From Candidatus Fermentithermobacillaceae bacterium (GTDB lineage Bacteria > Bacillota > Sulfobacillia > Fermentithermobacillales > Fermentithermobacillaceae), in NCBI GenBank assembly GCA_018052455.1, contig JAGPNE010000001.1:359261-423260 (forward strand): a DNA stretch of 64,000 nt. The letters are read 5' to 3'. The position numbers and the translations under genes were made by a program. The first letter of the stretch is position 1. The number at the start of each line of letters is the position of its first letter. The notes beneath the pieces were generated by a model, which was not told the DNA's origin, ran no database searches, and worked only from the letters and a program-made list of their open reading frames with translations. Shown piece by piece: positions 26,712-35,318 of this stretch.

Positions 26712-28697
26712 ATGAGCGATATCCCGTTGCTAGAAGAATTTCTAAGCATCAAGTACCTCGAAAAATGGGAATGGAGCCCAGACGGCAGGTTTATAGCTTT
26801 GATATGGGACGATGGCGGAATAGATGATCTTTGGCTAGTAGCCCCCGGAGTCTCTCTCCCCCAAAAAGTAACCTACGCTAGAAAAGGAGTATCTGATCTC
26901 GCATGGATACCCGGAACTTCCGACCTGTTTTTTGTTATGGACGACTCTATATACAAGATGTGCGCCTCACCTGTCGGCGATCCTCAGCTGATTTATAGAG
27001 CTACAGATAAGATCGCAGGTATATCGTGTTCTCCAGATGGAAGTGCCCTAGCGTTTGGGCTAGAAGGGAAAATCCATCTATATTCCATAAACTCACTAGG
27101 CATTGAGCAGTTGGAGATGCCCGGCACGTTAAGCCAGACTAGCAACCTAGGAATCGTGGCTTGGTCACCCTCAGGAACAAAGTTTGCATTCTCGTTCAAA
27201 GACGCTGACTCATATCATCAAATAGGAGTTATGAGAAAAGACGGCACCCTTATGTGGACATCCCATTACGAAGCGTCTTCGCGAGATTTCTCATGGTTCG
27301 ACGATGAAATCTTGTATTTTGCCAAACCCCAAGACTACGGCAGATCTGCAGATCTCATGTTACTCGACGTTTCTAAGGATGCCACCCATCTCAAGATGAT
27401 CATGCACCTCAGGGGTTCAGGTAAGGGACCTTTACTTTCCACAAACTGCATACCGTCACCTGATGGAACAAAAGCTCTTTTCCTGTTAGAAGAAACGGGC
27501 TTCGCGCACTATTACGTATTCCACAAGGACGACTCCAAGCTAGAACAAGTAACCTTCGGAGAATGTGAAGATTTTGCCCATGCCGATGACTACGCAGTTT
27601 GGTCCTGGGATTCTTCAAGTTTTGTCTATTCTTCCAACAGACGATCTGCAGGAGAAAGACAGCTTTACGAACATCGCCTGGATACCGCAGAAGACGTGGA
27701 GATAATAGGACTACCTGGAACTAACTCCAAAGTGAAACTTTCCGCAACTGGCCAGATGGCATTTGTGCATTGTGATGCTTACAGAAACATGGATCTCTGG
27801 GTCTGTGATCCAAACGGAGGTAACCCTACACAAGTCACATTTTCTATGCCCAACACCCTCACCGAAGACCGCCAGTTCGCACCCGAGGAAGTGTCTTTTC
27901 GCAGCGCAGGTGGGTTGACTATACACGGATATCTTATGAAACCCAGTAATATTCCGCAAGGAACCCAAATACCGGCCTTAGTTTGGGTACACGGTGGCCC
28001 TTTCAGGCAGATGCGACCAGGTTGGAATCCCTTACACAGTTATGCTCTTTTCCATGCCTTGAACCAGTATTTCGTCCATAGAGGATATGCAGTTTTGTCG
28101 GTGAACTTCCGCGGCGGAATAGGATACGGGCGAGATTTCCGCGAAGCTCTTTACTGCAAGATGGGAGTAGATGACGTGGCAGATGTAGTGAGCGCAGGGA
28201 GATTTCTGAAGTCCCTTTCCTACGTCAATCCCAACAAAGTTGCCGTGTGGGGGCTCAGCTATGGAGGCTACATGACCTTGCACAGCCTGACACAATACCC
28301 TGGCGAATTCAGAGCAGGCGTAAACATTGCCGGTATTTGGGACTTTGCCCAGTACGCTAGATGGGCCCAGAAGCGATACGGAAAAGGCATGGAGTTCTTC
28401 GAGGCGTTCTTGGAGGGAGAACCCGAGGATTCACCTCAATTGTACGCACAAGCATCTCCCGTCACTTTTGCAGATAATCTCGAGGACCCGCTTATGAGTC
28501 TTCACGGCACCAAAGACGGAAACGTCGATTTTGCACAGCTCGATAGAATAATAAAGGACTGCTTGGAACGTAGGAAACCTCACGAAGCCATATATTACCC
28601 TGACGAAGTACATGTTTTCCGCCATAGAAACACATGGTTGGATGCAGTTCCAAAAATCGAGGCGTTTCTGGCCAAACATATCTCGCCATCAGACTGA
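26712..28697 (+). CDS. S9 family prolyl oligopeptidase / acylaminoacyl-peptidase
   Basis: A 661-residue serine peptidase. An N-terminal beta-propeller (about 1-400, with repeated WSPDG, WIPGT, SCSPDG and WSPSG blades) covers a C-terminal alpha/beta-hydrolase domain that opens with ALVWVHGGPFRQM. The catalytic triad is visible: Ser516 in WGLSYGGYM, Asp602 in GTKDGNVD and His634 in DEVHVFRH. No signal peptide is seen, so it is probably cytoplasmic and works on short imported peptides. The start ATG 26712 follows AAGGAGCGTG; the frame upstream to 26634 lacks a site and is unlike the family. Confidence 0.93.
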   Translation: MSDIPLLEEFLSIKYLEKWEWSPDGRFIALIWDDGGIDDLWLVAPGVSLPQKVTYARKGVSDLAWIPGTSDLFFVMDDSIYKMCASPVGDPQLIYRATDKIAGISCSPDGSALAFGLEGKIHLYSINSLGIEQLEMPGTLSQTSNLGIVAWSPSGTKFAFSFKDADSYHQIGVMRKDGTLMWTSHYEASSRDFSWFDDEILYFAKPQDYGRSADLMLLDVSKDATHLKMIMHLRGSGKGPLLSTNCIPSPDGTKALFLLEETGFAHYYVFHKDDSKLEQVTFGECEDFAHADDYAVWSWDSSSFVYSSNRRSAGERQLYEHRLDTAEDVEIIGLPGTNSKVKLSATGQMAFVHCDAYRNMDLWVCDPNGGNPTQVTFSMPNTLTEDRQFAPEEVSFRSAGGLTIHGYLMKPSNIPQGTQIPALVWVHGGPFRQMRPGWNPLHSYALFHALNQYFVHRGYAVLSVNFRGGIGYGRDFREALYCKMGVDDVADVVSAGRFLKSLSYVNPNKVAVWGLSYGGYMTLHSLTQYPGEFRAGVNIAGIWDFAQYARWAQKRYGKGMEFFEAFLEGEPEDSPQLYAQASPVTFADNLEDPLMSLHGTKDGNVDFAQLDRIIKDCLERRKPHEAIYYPDEVHVFRHRNTWLDAVPKIEAFLAKHISPSD

Positions 28698-28723
28698 TGT
28701 GTCTTTGGAAATGCCGTCATAAT

Positions 28724-30163
28724 CTAAGAAGCGTATATACGACATTCTGGGAACTTCTTGAACATGAGGTAACATACTAAGGCCTCTGCTCCGCTTCCTG
28801 CAGCCATGGCCAAAGTACCGATCGGCCCCCCCAGACCAGGAAATAATCTCACCATCACCATTGCCATAGCGGCGGTAACAGCTACATTAGCGCACTTCGC
28901 AACGGTGACCCAAAAGGTATGTCGCTTCATGATGAGCATTCCACCGTAAAACTCGGCAAAACAAGCCGCAAGCGGCATAAGAGATACAAATGCTAAGGTT
29001 TTAAGGGTCTCAGGCAAGGTGTCCGAAGGAGCGCCGATTAGCGTTCCAAAGACCCAGTTGCCTAGAATCGGCAGACTGCTTAGAAGCAAACACACCAGAC
29101 CTATTATCCCAAGGGCTGTTGAAAAACGTTTGGCCTGCTTGAAAGACGCCTGGCCTTTTACGAAGATCACGACAAGATGATATATGTTGTAAGTAAGAGC
29201 AGTGAAAATGAACGAATAACTCAATGCCACTTGATACCCTGCAATTGAAATATCAGGGTTCACAGTCCGAGATAGAGCCGCCGCAATAATAGGCCGTCCC
29301 AAAGTCTGAACTACTGAAGCAAACACAAGTGGCAGAGCAAAGCGAAATATGTCGGCATGGCTCACCAGTGGCTCATTGGAGTCTTCATCATCTAGAGGCG
29401 GAATGAGTTTTTTGGAAACAAGCAGAGCCAAAATCGCTTCCGTGCATAATCCAAGCATCAATATGGAAGCACCTACCGGGCCGGTAGGCCAAATTGCAGG
29501 AAGAAAAGCAGCAGCCACAAACATGAAAAGTACACGTATGAGCATGTTTATGGTCATATAATGGGTTCTTTTCTTTATCACAATAGGGGTCTGAAATACA
29601 GAGCGCAAGGCAGAAGATATGGGCCAAAGTACAAACACCTTCAAAGAATCCAACGCCATAGAGTAAATCTCTTCTGAAACACCGAGAAGATCTATAAAGA
29701 CACGTCGGGAAAGTGGTGTCCATGTAACTAGCGACTGCACTAGCACCAAAACGCCAAGTATTGTTAAGGTTACCTGTGTGACTTTACGAAAGGATCTCTT
29801 CCCAGTTGTAAACGTAAGACAAATGCGCTGCATTGCGTAACAAGGAGACTCAAATACCTGACCCACGCTATATGAAACAGAGTACGCAGCCAAGGCGATA
29901 GTAGGATACATGGTTCTGGCTATTGCACCTGATACTACAGAGTGCGTCACCATCATCAATACAGAAGTTGCCGCTAGAGGCAAGTAGAACTTTAGGAGAT
30001 CAAACAACGAATAACTCAGGGAATGGTCGTAGCCTGAGCTTGGATGCTCTGCCTGCGCAGCCGCAGGAGCGTCACTATTTCCTGTCACCCCCGAACTGCT
30101 ACCCACATCGTCTGTCTTTTCCACCCGCGATTCCCTTCCCCCGTACAAAGACTCTTGAACCAT
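28724..30163 (-). CDS. MOP-superfamily membrane transporter (MATE/ANKH-like)
   Basis: A polytopic membrane protein of 479 residues with about 12 hydrophobic segments after a 50-residue polar N-terminal tail. The two halves look related, beginning LLKFYLPLAATSVLMMVTHSVVSGAIARTM and IFRFALPLVFASVVQTLGRPIIAAALSRTV. This inverted internal similarity and the helix count fit the MOP flippase superfamily. The pattern of SR/AR-T at the end of each first helix recalls ANKH-type members more than NorM-type, but I am not certain of this. The N-terminal start is ambiguous: ATG 30163 has no clear site, while GTG 30124 follows GGGAAGGGAA. Substrate unknown. Confidence 0.72.
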   Translation of the reverse strand: MVQESLYGGRESRVEKTDDVGSSSGVTGNSDAPAAAQAEHPSSGYDHSLSYSLFDLLKFYLPLAATSVLMMVTHSVVSGAIARTMYPTIALAAYSVSYSVGQVFESPCYAMQRICLTFTTGKRSFRKVTQVTLTILGVLVLVQSLVTWTPLSRRVFIDLLGVSEEIYSMALDSLKVFVLWPISSALRSVFQTPIVIKKRTHYMTINMLIRVLFMFVAAAFLPAIWPTGPVGASILMLGLCTEAILALLVSKKLIPPLDDEDSNEPLVSHADIFRFALPLVFASVVQTLGRPIIAAALSRTVNPDISIAGYQVALSYSFIFTALTYNIYHLVVIFVKGQASFKQAKRFSTALGIIGLVCLLLSSLPILGNWVFGTLIGAPSDTLPETLKTLAFVSLMPLAACFAEFYGGMLIMKRHTFWVTVAKCANVAVTAAMAMVMVRLFPGLGGPIGTLAMAAGSGAEALVCYLMFKKFPECRIYAS

Positions 30164-30255
30164 ATTATCACTAAAGAAACAAAGGCAAAACCAGTTAAAT
30201 GCTCCCGCCTCTCGACTTATTGGTTACAGACAAGTTTGAACGCCTGTCAAAATCT

Positions 30256-30296
30256 AGGAGGCGTACCCTCAGACTGATCCCGAAAGTGCGCCTCCT
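30256..30296 (-). terminator. Candidate terminator of tldD/tldE
   Basis: Perfect 8-bp inverted repeat AGGAGGCG (30256-30263) / CGCCTCCT (30289-30296) with a 25-nt loop, followed on the minus strand by AGATTTTGAC. A smaller GTCGC/GCGAC hairpin at about 30300-30318 lies between it and the tldE stop. The long loop lowers confidence. Confidence 0.4.
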
Positions 30297-30320
30297 CATG
30301 AGTCGCTTTGCGCGGCGACT

Positions 30321-31670
30321 TTAGAACTCGGTTGTGCCTGTAAAAGCAAAAGCTGGCACGCGAATCGCTGGGACAACCGCTCTTCCTGTCCTAACCATAT
30401 CTCGACCCACCATATCTATGCTACCGAAAACCCTGAGAGCGCTCTCGGTAAATCTCATGTTCTTGACAGGTCTCACAATTTCCCCATCTTCGATTAGAAA
30501 TGTTCCATCTCGAGTCATACCTGTTATCAACATCTTCATGGGATGAGCCAGATTGGTGTAGTGGAATCGCGTTACCAGAATCCCTCGGCGAGTGCTCTTG
30601 ATCATGTCATCCAGTGAGCTTTCGCCTCCAGCCATAAAGAGATTTGCAGGCATAGGCCCCCATCCGCCAAACCCGCCGTGACCAGTTGATTTTCTTCCCT
30701 CTTTTTTGGCGTTTTTGAAGTCGTACACCAATTCCTTTGCGATGCCATGGTCAACCATCGTTACCTTTGATTTGGGTACGCCTTCTAAGTCGAAGGGCAT
30801 CGGGAACCCTCGTGTGTCTAGGCCATCATCCCACATGGTAAACAAATCGCTGAAAAGTTTCTGGCCAAGTTTGCCCGCCAAGAAGCTTCTTCCCTCTCTT
30901 ACGGCCTGCGCAGAGAATCCCATCGCTGCAAGATACCCAAGCATATCTGCAACGGCGAGAGGCTCTAGGATAACTTCGTACTCGCCAGGTTCTACTGCAA
31001 CAGGGTTTTCTCCCATAGCACACTTTTCGGCAGCTACTCGTCCCAATTCAGAAACTGAAATATCGTCCACATCTATGGCCCTGCCCTGTGCATATCCTGA
31101 ACTGGTCTCTGATGTAACTACTGTGTTCAAAGAGGCTGAGGTAGAAGCATGGTATGCGCAGACACCCAGTGAATTGGCCACGCATAGTTCTCTGCCGCCC
31201 GTAGAAAAAGCGCCTGCAGCTTTGAAGCCCCTCTGGTCAGCTTGATCGGCGATCTCCTTAACGGCTCTCGCCCGTTCAATTGCCGAAAAGTTGTACGTTC
31301 TACTCGAAAAAGTGTCTATTTCCTGAATCGGCTCTGGCTCAGGTATGCCTTCGAAATCCTCATTTGGTTTCTGCAGTTTAGCTATCTCCGCAGCTGCTCG
31401 CACAACTTCCCTCAAGGAATCTTCATCTAGCGAATTTGTTGATGCCACACCGATTTTCTTCCCGAAAATGACCTTCACAGAAATGTTGTGGTCTACTTCA
31501 GCCACGTTCTGGTGGATATAGTTTTCCGTAAATCTAGTCAGACGAGATGCCCCACTGGTCACAAGTACCTGGGTTAGATCGCCAGGAGATTGCCTAATAA
31601 CATCCGCTGCAATCTCAAACACTCTTTCCTTGCCAAACAGGGATTGTCTGGAATCTCTGTCTTTCGACAT
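30321..31670 (-). CDS. tldE: TldE/PmbA-type metalloprotease subunit
   Basis: The non-metal-binding partner of TldD, about 449 residues. It has the TldD/PmbA fold pattern (TRFTENYIHQNVAE, LEPLAVADMLGYLAAMGFSAQAV, EVEGVPKSKVTMVDHGI-like segment) but no HExxxH motif. In E. coli the TldD/TldE heterodimer matures microcin B17 and degrades unfolded small peptides such as CcdA. The start is ATG 31670, two bases after the TldD stop; the in-frame ATG at 31682 is too close to GGAGA to be used. The two genes are clearly co-transcribed. Other genes in the window give no sign of a modified-peptide cluster, so a housekeeping peptide-degradation role is likely. Confidence 0.93.
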   Translation of the reverse strand: MSKDRDSRQSLFGKERVFEIAADVIRQSPGDLTQVLVTSGASRLTRFTENYIHQNVAEVDHNISVKVIFGKKIGVASTNSLDEDSLREVVRAAAEIAKLQKPNEDFEGIPEPEPIQEIDTFSSRTYNFSAIERARAVKEIADQADQRGFKAAGAFSTGGRELCVANSLGVCAYHASTSASLNTVVTSETSSGYAQGRAIDVDDISVSELGRVAAEKCAMGENPVAVEPGEYEVILEPLAVADMLGYLAAMGFSAQAVREGRSFLAGKLGQKLFSDLFTMWDDGLDTRGFPMPFDLEGVPKSKVTMVDHGIAKELVYDFKNAKKEGRKSTGHGGFGGWGPMPANLFMAGGESSLDDMIKSTRRGILVTRFHYTNLAHPMKMLITGMTRDGTFLIEDGEIVRPVKNMRFTESALRVFGSIDMVGRDMVRTGRAVVPAIRVPAFAFTGTTEF

Positions 31671-31672
31671 AT

Positions 31673-33124
31673 TTACTTCCATTCTCCGACACCTACCTTT
31701 ACATTCCTAAATCTCGCCGGAGCAGCCCCGTGTCCAACATGAGCAACTTGACCTGGCTCCCCTTTACCACAGTTGGCAAGACCCCACAAACGCCACTCGT
31801 CCTCATTGCTTACCGCATCGCACGAACGCCAAAACTCATAGGTAATGCCAGTGTAATTTGGATTCTTAAGCATCGCGCCTAGAGATCCATCTTTTATCTC
31901 GTAAGCCACTTCAGTTCCAAACTGAAAGTTTAGGCGCTTGTCGTCTATCGACCACGATTTGTTCGTCTCCATGTAGACACCTTCATCAGTATCTTCGATC
32001 ATTTCATCGAGCGTCCAATCGCCAGGCTCCAAATTAATGTTGGTCATACGTATAATTGGTATCCTGTTCCATCCGTCGGCTCTCATAGCTCCTGTCGATA
32101 CTTGCCCCAATTCAGAAGCAGTCTCTCTTGAAGATAGATAGTTCTTGAATATCCCTTCATCTATTACAGAAATCCGTTGTCCAGGGACTCCCTCATCATC
32201 ATAGCCGAAAGACCCTAAGCCTCCAGGTAGGGTAGCATCCGCAACTATATTGACTTTCTCTGAGCCGTACCTAAATGTCCCCTGTTTCTCTGGCGTGAGA
32301 AAACTAGTGCCAGCATAGCTGGCTTCTTGGCCAAATACGCGGTCCAGTTCCACTGGATGACCACATGACTCGTGGACCTGCAGCGTCAGCTGTGAACTGT
32401 CCAAAATCAAAGTCGTATCCAGGCTGGGGCACTGCTTCGCAGAAAGAAGAGCTACGGCCTCAGATGCTATGCGCTCAGCATGTTCTGCAAGATTCATGTC
32501 CAGAACCAACTCGTACCCGAGCGAAGCACAATCTCCGCCTGCAGAATTCGGATACGAACGTCTCTGCATCTCCCTCCCGTCGGTGGCCATAGCGTCGATC
32601 CCCGCTCCGGTTTCAGTTCTTATCTGCTCTATGTAGCTGCCCTCAGTCGAGGCAAAGAGCTTTTCTTCCCGCATGCACCACATACTTCCCGACGCGATTC
32701 TCACCTGCTGATTCTTACGCATGAGACTGTCTGCTTCTAGAAGAAGAGAGATTTTGTCCTCAGCCTTTACTTCAAATGGATCAATTTTGAACTTCGACTC
32801 CCATCGCGCAGTAATAGGTTCTACCGGAGCAAGTTCCACATCCTTATCCCTTTTCAAAGTAGCGGAAGCTTTGGCTATGGACACCGCCTCTTCCGTAATT
32901 GCGTTGATTTCCTTTTCATCTACTAGTGAACTAGATGCAAACCCCCAAGCACCATCGTACAGAATTCGTACGCCAAATCCCTTGCTTACCGAAGAACCCA
33001 TCGAATCTACATTACCGTTTTTGGTCCTTATGGACTCTTGTTTGTTGGTGACTATTCTAATATCCGCGTAACTGGCACCAAGACTCCTGGCCTTCTCCAG
33101 AGCTACATTGCTGAGTTCCTTCAA
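31673..33124 (-). CDS. tldD: TldD metalloprotease
   Basis: Zinc protease subunit of 483 residues. The metal motif HESCGH (His-Glu-x-x-x-His) is followed by PVELDRVFG and EASYAGTSF, as expected for TldD, and a later Cys/His-containing region completes the site. The start is TTG, after AAGGAGGTG. It is the first gene of the tldD-tldE pair and lies 91 nt after the D-aminoacylase stop on the same strand, so the three genes may form one longer unit. It acts with TldE on unfolded peptides in the cytoplasm. Confidence 0.94.
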   Translation of the reverse strand: MKELSNVALEKARSLGASYADIRIVTNKQESIRTKNGNVDSMGSSVSKGFGVRILYDGAWGFASSSLVDEKEINAITEEAVSIAKASATLKRDKDVELAPVEPITARWESKFKIDPFEVKAEDKISLLLEADSLMRKNQQVRIASGSMWCMREEKLFASTEGSYIEQIRTETGAGIDAMATDGREMQRRSYPNSAGGDCASLGYELVLDMNLAEHAERIASEAVALLSAKQCPSLDTTLILDSSQLTLQVHESCGHPVELDRVFGQEASYAGTSFLTPEKQGTFRYGSEKVNIVADATLPGGLGSFGYDDEGVPGQRISVIDEGIFKNYLSSRETASELGQVSTGAMRADGWNRIPIIRMTNINLEPGDWTLDEMIEDTDEGVYMETNKSWSIDDKRLNFQFGTEVAYEIKDGSLGAMLKNPNYTGITYEFWRSCDAVSNEDEWRLWGLANCGKGEPGQVAHVGHGAAPARFRNVKVGVGEWK

Positions 33125-33215
33125 AAATACTGCACCTCCTTACTTTTGCCTCTTAGATGACCCTAGTTTTTACCTAGAGAATCGAGGCTGGAAAATCGTG
33201 GGTAGACTCAGATGC

Positions 33216-34838
33216 TCAATACACCATTCTATGGTGGCTATCTCTAAGCACTTTCCCTCCTTTCACACCAGTAAGAACCTGGTTTTCCACTGCAACTTTG
33301 CCGTTGACCAGAACGTAGGCAATGCCTTCGGGCAGACTCGCAGGATTCTCCACTGTGGCAGTATCCCGGATCGTATTCGGTTCAAATATGACAATGTCTG
33401 CCCAATAACCTCTGAAAACACGTCCTCTATCAAGGATGTTGCACCTTCTTGCAGGCATAAATGTCATCTTCATAATGGCCTGCTCTATGGTAAGTAACCT
33501 CTCTTGTCTAACGTATTTTCCCAAGATTCGCGGATACGTTCCGTAGTGTCTTGGATGCAAGGAACCGTATCTCTTCGCATCTTCGGCATCTTTTGCAGGG
33601 TTGCCCGAAATAGCGTCTGTACCTATCATTACAAACGGGTGCGCAACTATCTTTCTGACATCGCTCTCGTTCATGATACCCGCAATCTTGACTTGGAGGT
33701 CATTTTCAATCAAGAGTTTTACGATCGCAGCCGGTATGTCGAGTCCCATCGTATCAGCTGCTTCGCCAATGTCCATCCACTCGTACTCTTTGGTTTTGCC
33801 GCAGTGCACTATCCCGTACTGATAAAGTCTAGAAGACGTGTATCCTGCGCTTTCCTCGAAATAGGTTCTGAGTTTGCTCACAAAACCCGGGTCATTTAGG
33901 ACCTTTATCAGTTCAGCGTCACCTAGTCTCTGAACATCCCTAGGGAGCTCACTTCTCAAAAGCATAATCTGGGAATAGGTGTAAGGATATACGTCAGCCA
34001 TAACATCAACGCCAAGATACCGCGCTTCTTCGATTATGGAGAGGATTTCATCTGCCCTTCCCCAACTATCCTTTCCCACAACCTTCTCATGAGCAACCTG
34101 CCCCTTAACCCCTGAACGTGCGCTCACATCAACTATTTCTCTGGTTGCCCAGTCTACATTAGACCACTGATCCTGGATATGGCTGGAATGCAGACCGTCA
34201 TATTCGGCTACAACTCTGCAGATGTCTACTATCTCTTTGATTGAGGCGTAGCAGCCAGGAACATAGGCCCGACCTGTAGTTATTCCGAATGCCCCTTCCT
34301 CTAGGCCCTGTCTGACCATATCTTTCATAAGTGAGAGTTCTTCTTCTTCTGGATACCTAGACTCGCGGCCAATCACGTTGCTCCGTATTGTTCCCTGACC
34401 CATCATCAGACATTGGTTAGTCCCTGGCCCCAGCTGATCTACATAATTAAGGTATTCCGCTACGCTCCGCCACGGAATTTCGACTTCCCCTTCGCCGTAT
34501 TCTTTCGCCATATGCTTGTATGATTCAGCAGCTTTGTCTGACAGAGGGGCCATGGACCCACCACACATGCCAGTTACCTCGGTAGTAATTCCCTGAATTA
34601 GGGAAGAACCCGACTCAGGATCACGTACTACAGATCTGTCGCTGTGGGAGTGAATATCAATAAAGCCGGGACATACTACCATGCCCTTAGCGTCAATTAC
34701 CCGCTGTGCTTCGGAATTGAGATTCATGGTCCGATCGATCACTTCAATCTTCCCATCTTTTATGCCGATATCGGCCAGATACCCTGACTGCCCTGTGCCG
34801 TCTATGACCAATCCACCCCGTATGACCAATTCAAACAT
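33216..34838 (-). CDS. D-aminoacylase (N-acyl-D-amino-acid deacylase)
   Basis: Amidohydrolase of 540 residues that removes the acyl group from N-acyl-D-amino acids. The metal site starts with GFIDIHSHSD. The Cys-containing GMCGG segment matches the position where D-aminoacylases use a Cys ligand in the metal centre. HSSHIQDQW supplies another His, and MIGTDAISGN the catalytic Asp. The C-terminus RVFRGYWADIVIFEPNTIRD closes the beta-sandwich. The ATG follows AAAGGAGT. A second, clearly related gene is at 46.9-48.5 kb. It lies divergent from the peptide transporter operon and upstream of tldD, in a peptide-use context. Dihydroorotase- or hydantoinase-like activity cannot be excluded. Confidence 0.9.
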   Translation of the reverse strand: MFELVIRGGLVIDGTGQSGYLADIGIKDGKIEVIDRTMNLNSEAQRVIDAKGMVVCPGFIDIHSHSDRSVVRDPESGSSLIQGITTEVTGMCGGSMAPLSDKAAESYKHMAKEYGEGEVEIPWRSVAEYLNYVDQLGPGTNQCLMMGQGTIRSNVIGRESRYPEEEELSLMKDMVRQGLEEGAFGITTGRAYVPGCYASIKEIVDICRVVAEYDGLHSSHIQDQWSNVDWATREIVDVSARSGVKGQVAHEKVVGKDSWGRADEILSIIEEARYLGVDVMADVYPYTYSQIMLLRSELPRDVQRLGDAELIKVLNDPGFVSKLRTYFEESAGYTSSRLYQYGIVHCGKTKEYEWMDIGEAADTMGLDIPAAIVKLLIENDLQVKIAGIMNESDVRKIVAHPFVMIGTDAISGNPAKDAEDAKRYGSLHPRHYGTYPRILGKYVRQERLLTIEQAIMKMTFMPARRCNILDRGRVFRGYWADIVIFEPNTIRDTATVENPASLPEGIAYVLVNGKVAVENQVLTGVKGGKVLRDSHHRMVY

Positions 34839-35100
34839 TGAGAGATACTCCTTTCATAGCAGAACTGTCGAAATATGCGTCAACAACAAAGACTCTATTC
34901 GATTCGCCCTGCGAAATATCCTTGTTCTAGGAGTAAAAATCACGGAGCCCTCAAGATACCAAAGCCTGCAAATAATCGACTATGTCCATATCCATTGCAA
35001 GTCCCGAAAATTGCCTAGCGTAAAAGGATTTTGTGGAATCCTGTCGAATAGTCAATCTAAAGTATACGGAAAAGCGAACACACACTTTTTACCAGAAAGG

Positions 35101-35129
35101 TTGACAGGCTTTCTCTGTAAGTATATGAA
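35101..35129 (+). promoter_or_regulatory. Candidate promoter of the peptide transporter operon
   Basis: TTGACA (35101-35106) and TATGAA (35124-35129) with a 17-nt spacer, or TATATG two bases earlier. The start site would be near 35137, leaving an untranslated leader of about 180 nt. Confidence 0.45.
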
Positions 35130-35136
35130 ACAATGG

Positions 35137-35318
35137 GAGGTGGTCTTAGGCGTCTGCCAAACGCTCAGGCACCGTAGGTGAAGTTAGGCACTACCGCTTG
35201 GGTTGTGGTCTCAGAGTTCCCACTCATAATGCCCCATGTGCCTTCCATCAGCTAGGTGCAAATATGCTGCGGCGATTTTCTACACTATCTTATTTGTAAG
35301 GAAGGTGTCACTGAAAAC
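35137..35318 (+). promoter_or_regulatory. Structured leader before the peptide transporter operon
   Basis: No gene fits the 480 nt between the divergent D-aminoacylase and the binding-protein gene. Downstream of the candidate promoter are several potential stems: GGCGT/ACGCT around 35150-35166, TGCC/GGCA around 35157-35173, and GTAG/CTAC around 35176-35197. An AAACGCTCAGGCA stretch looks superficially like part of a glycine riboswitch, but the rest of that consensus is missing. A regulatory role is inference. Confidence 0.3.

Noticed and set aside
35140-35200. Possible glycine riboswitch (AAACGCTCAGGCA stretch)
   Set aside because: Only one short block looks similar; the paired GGAGAG-type 5' element and the GGAC block are missing.
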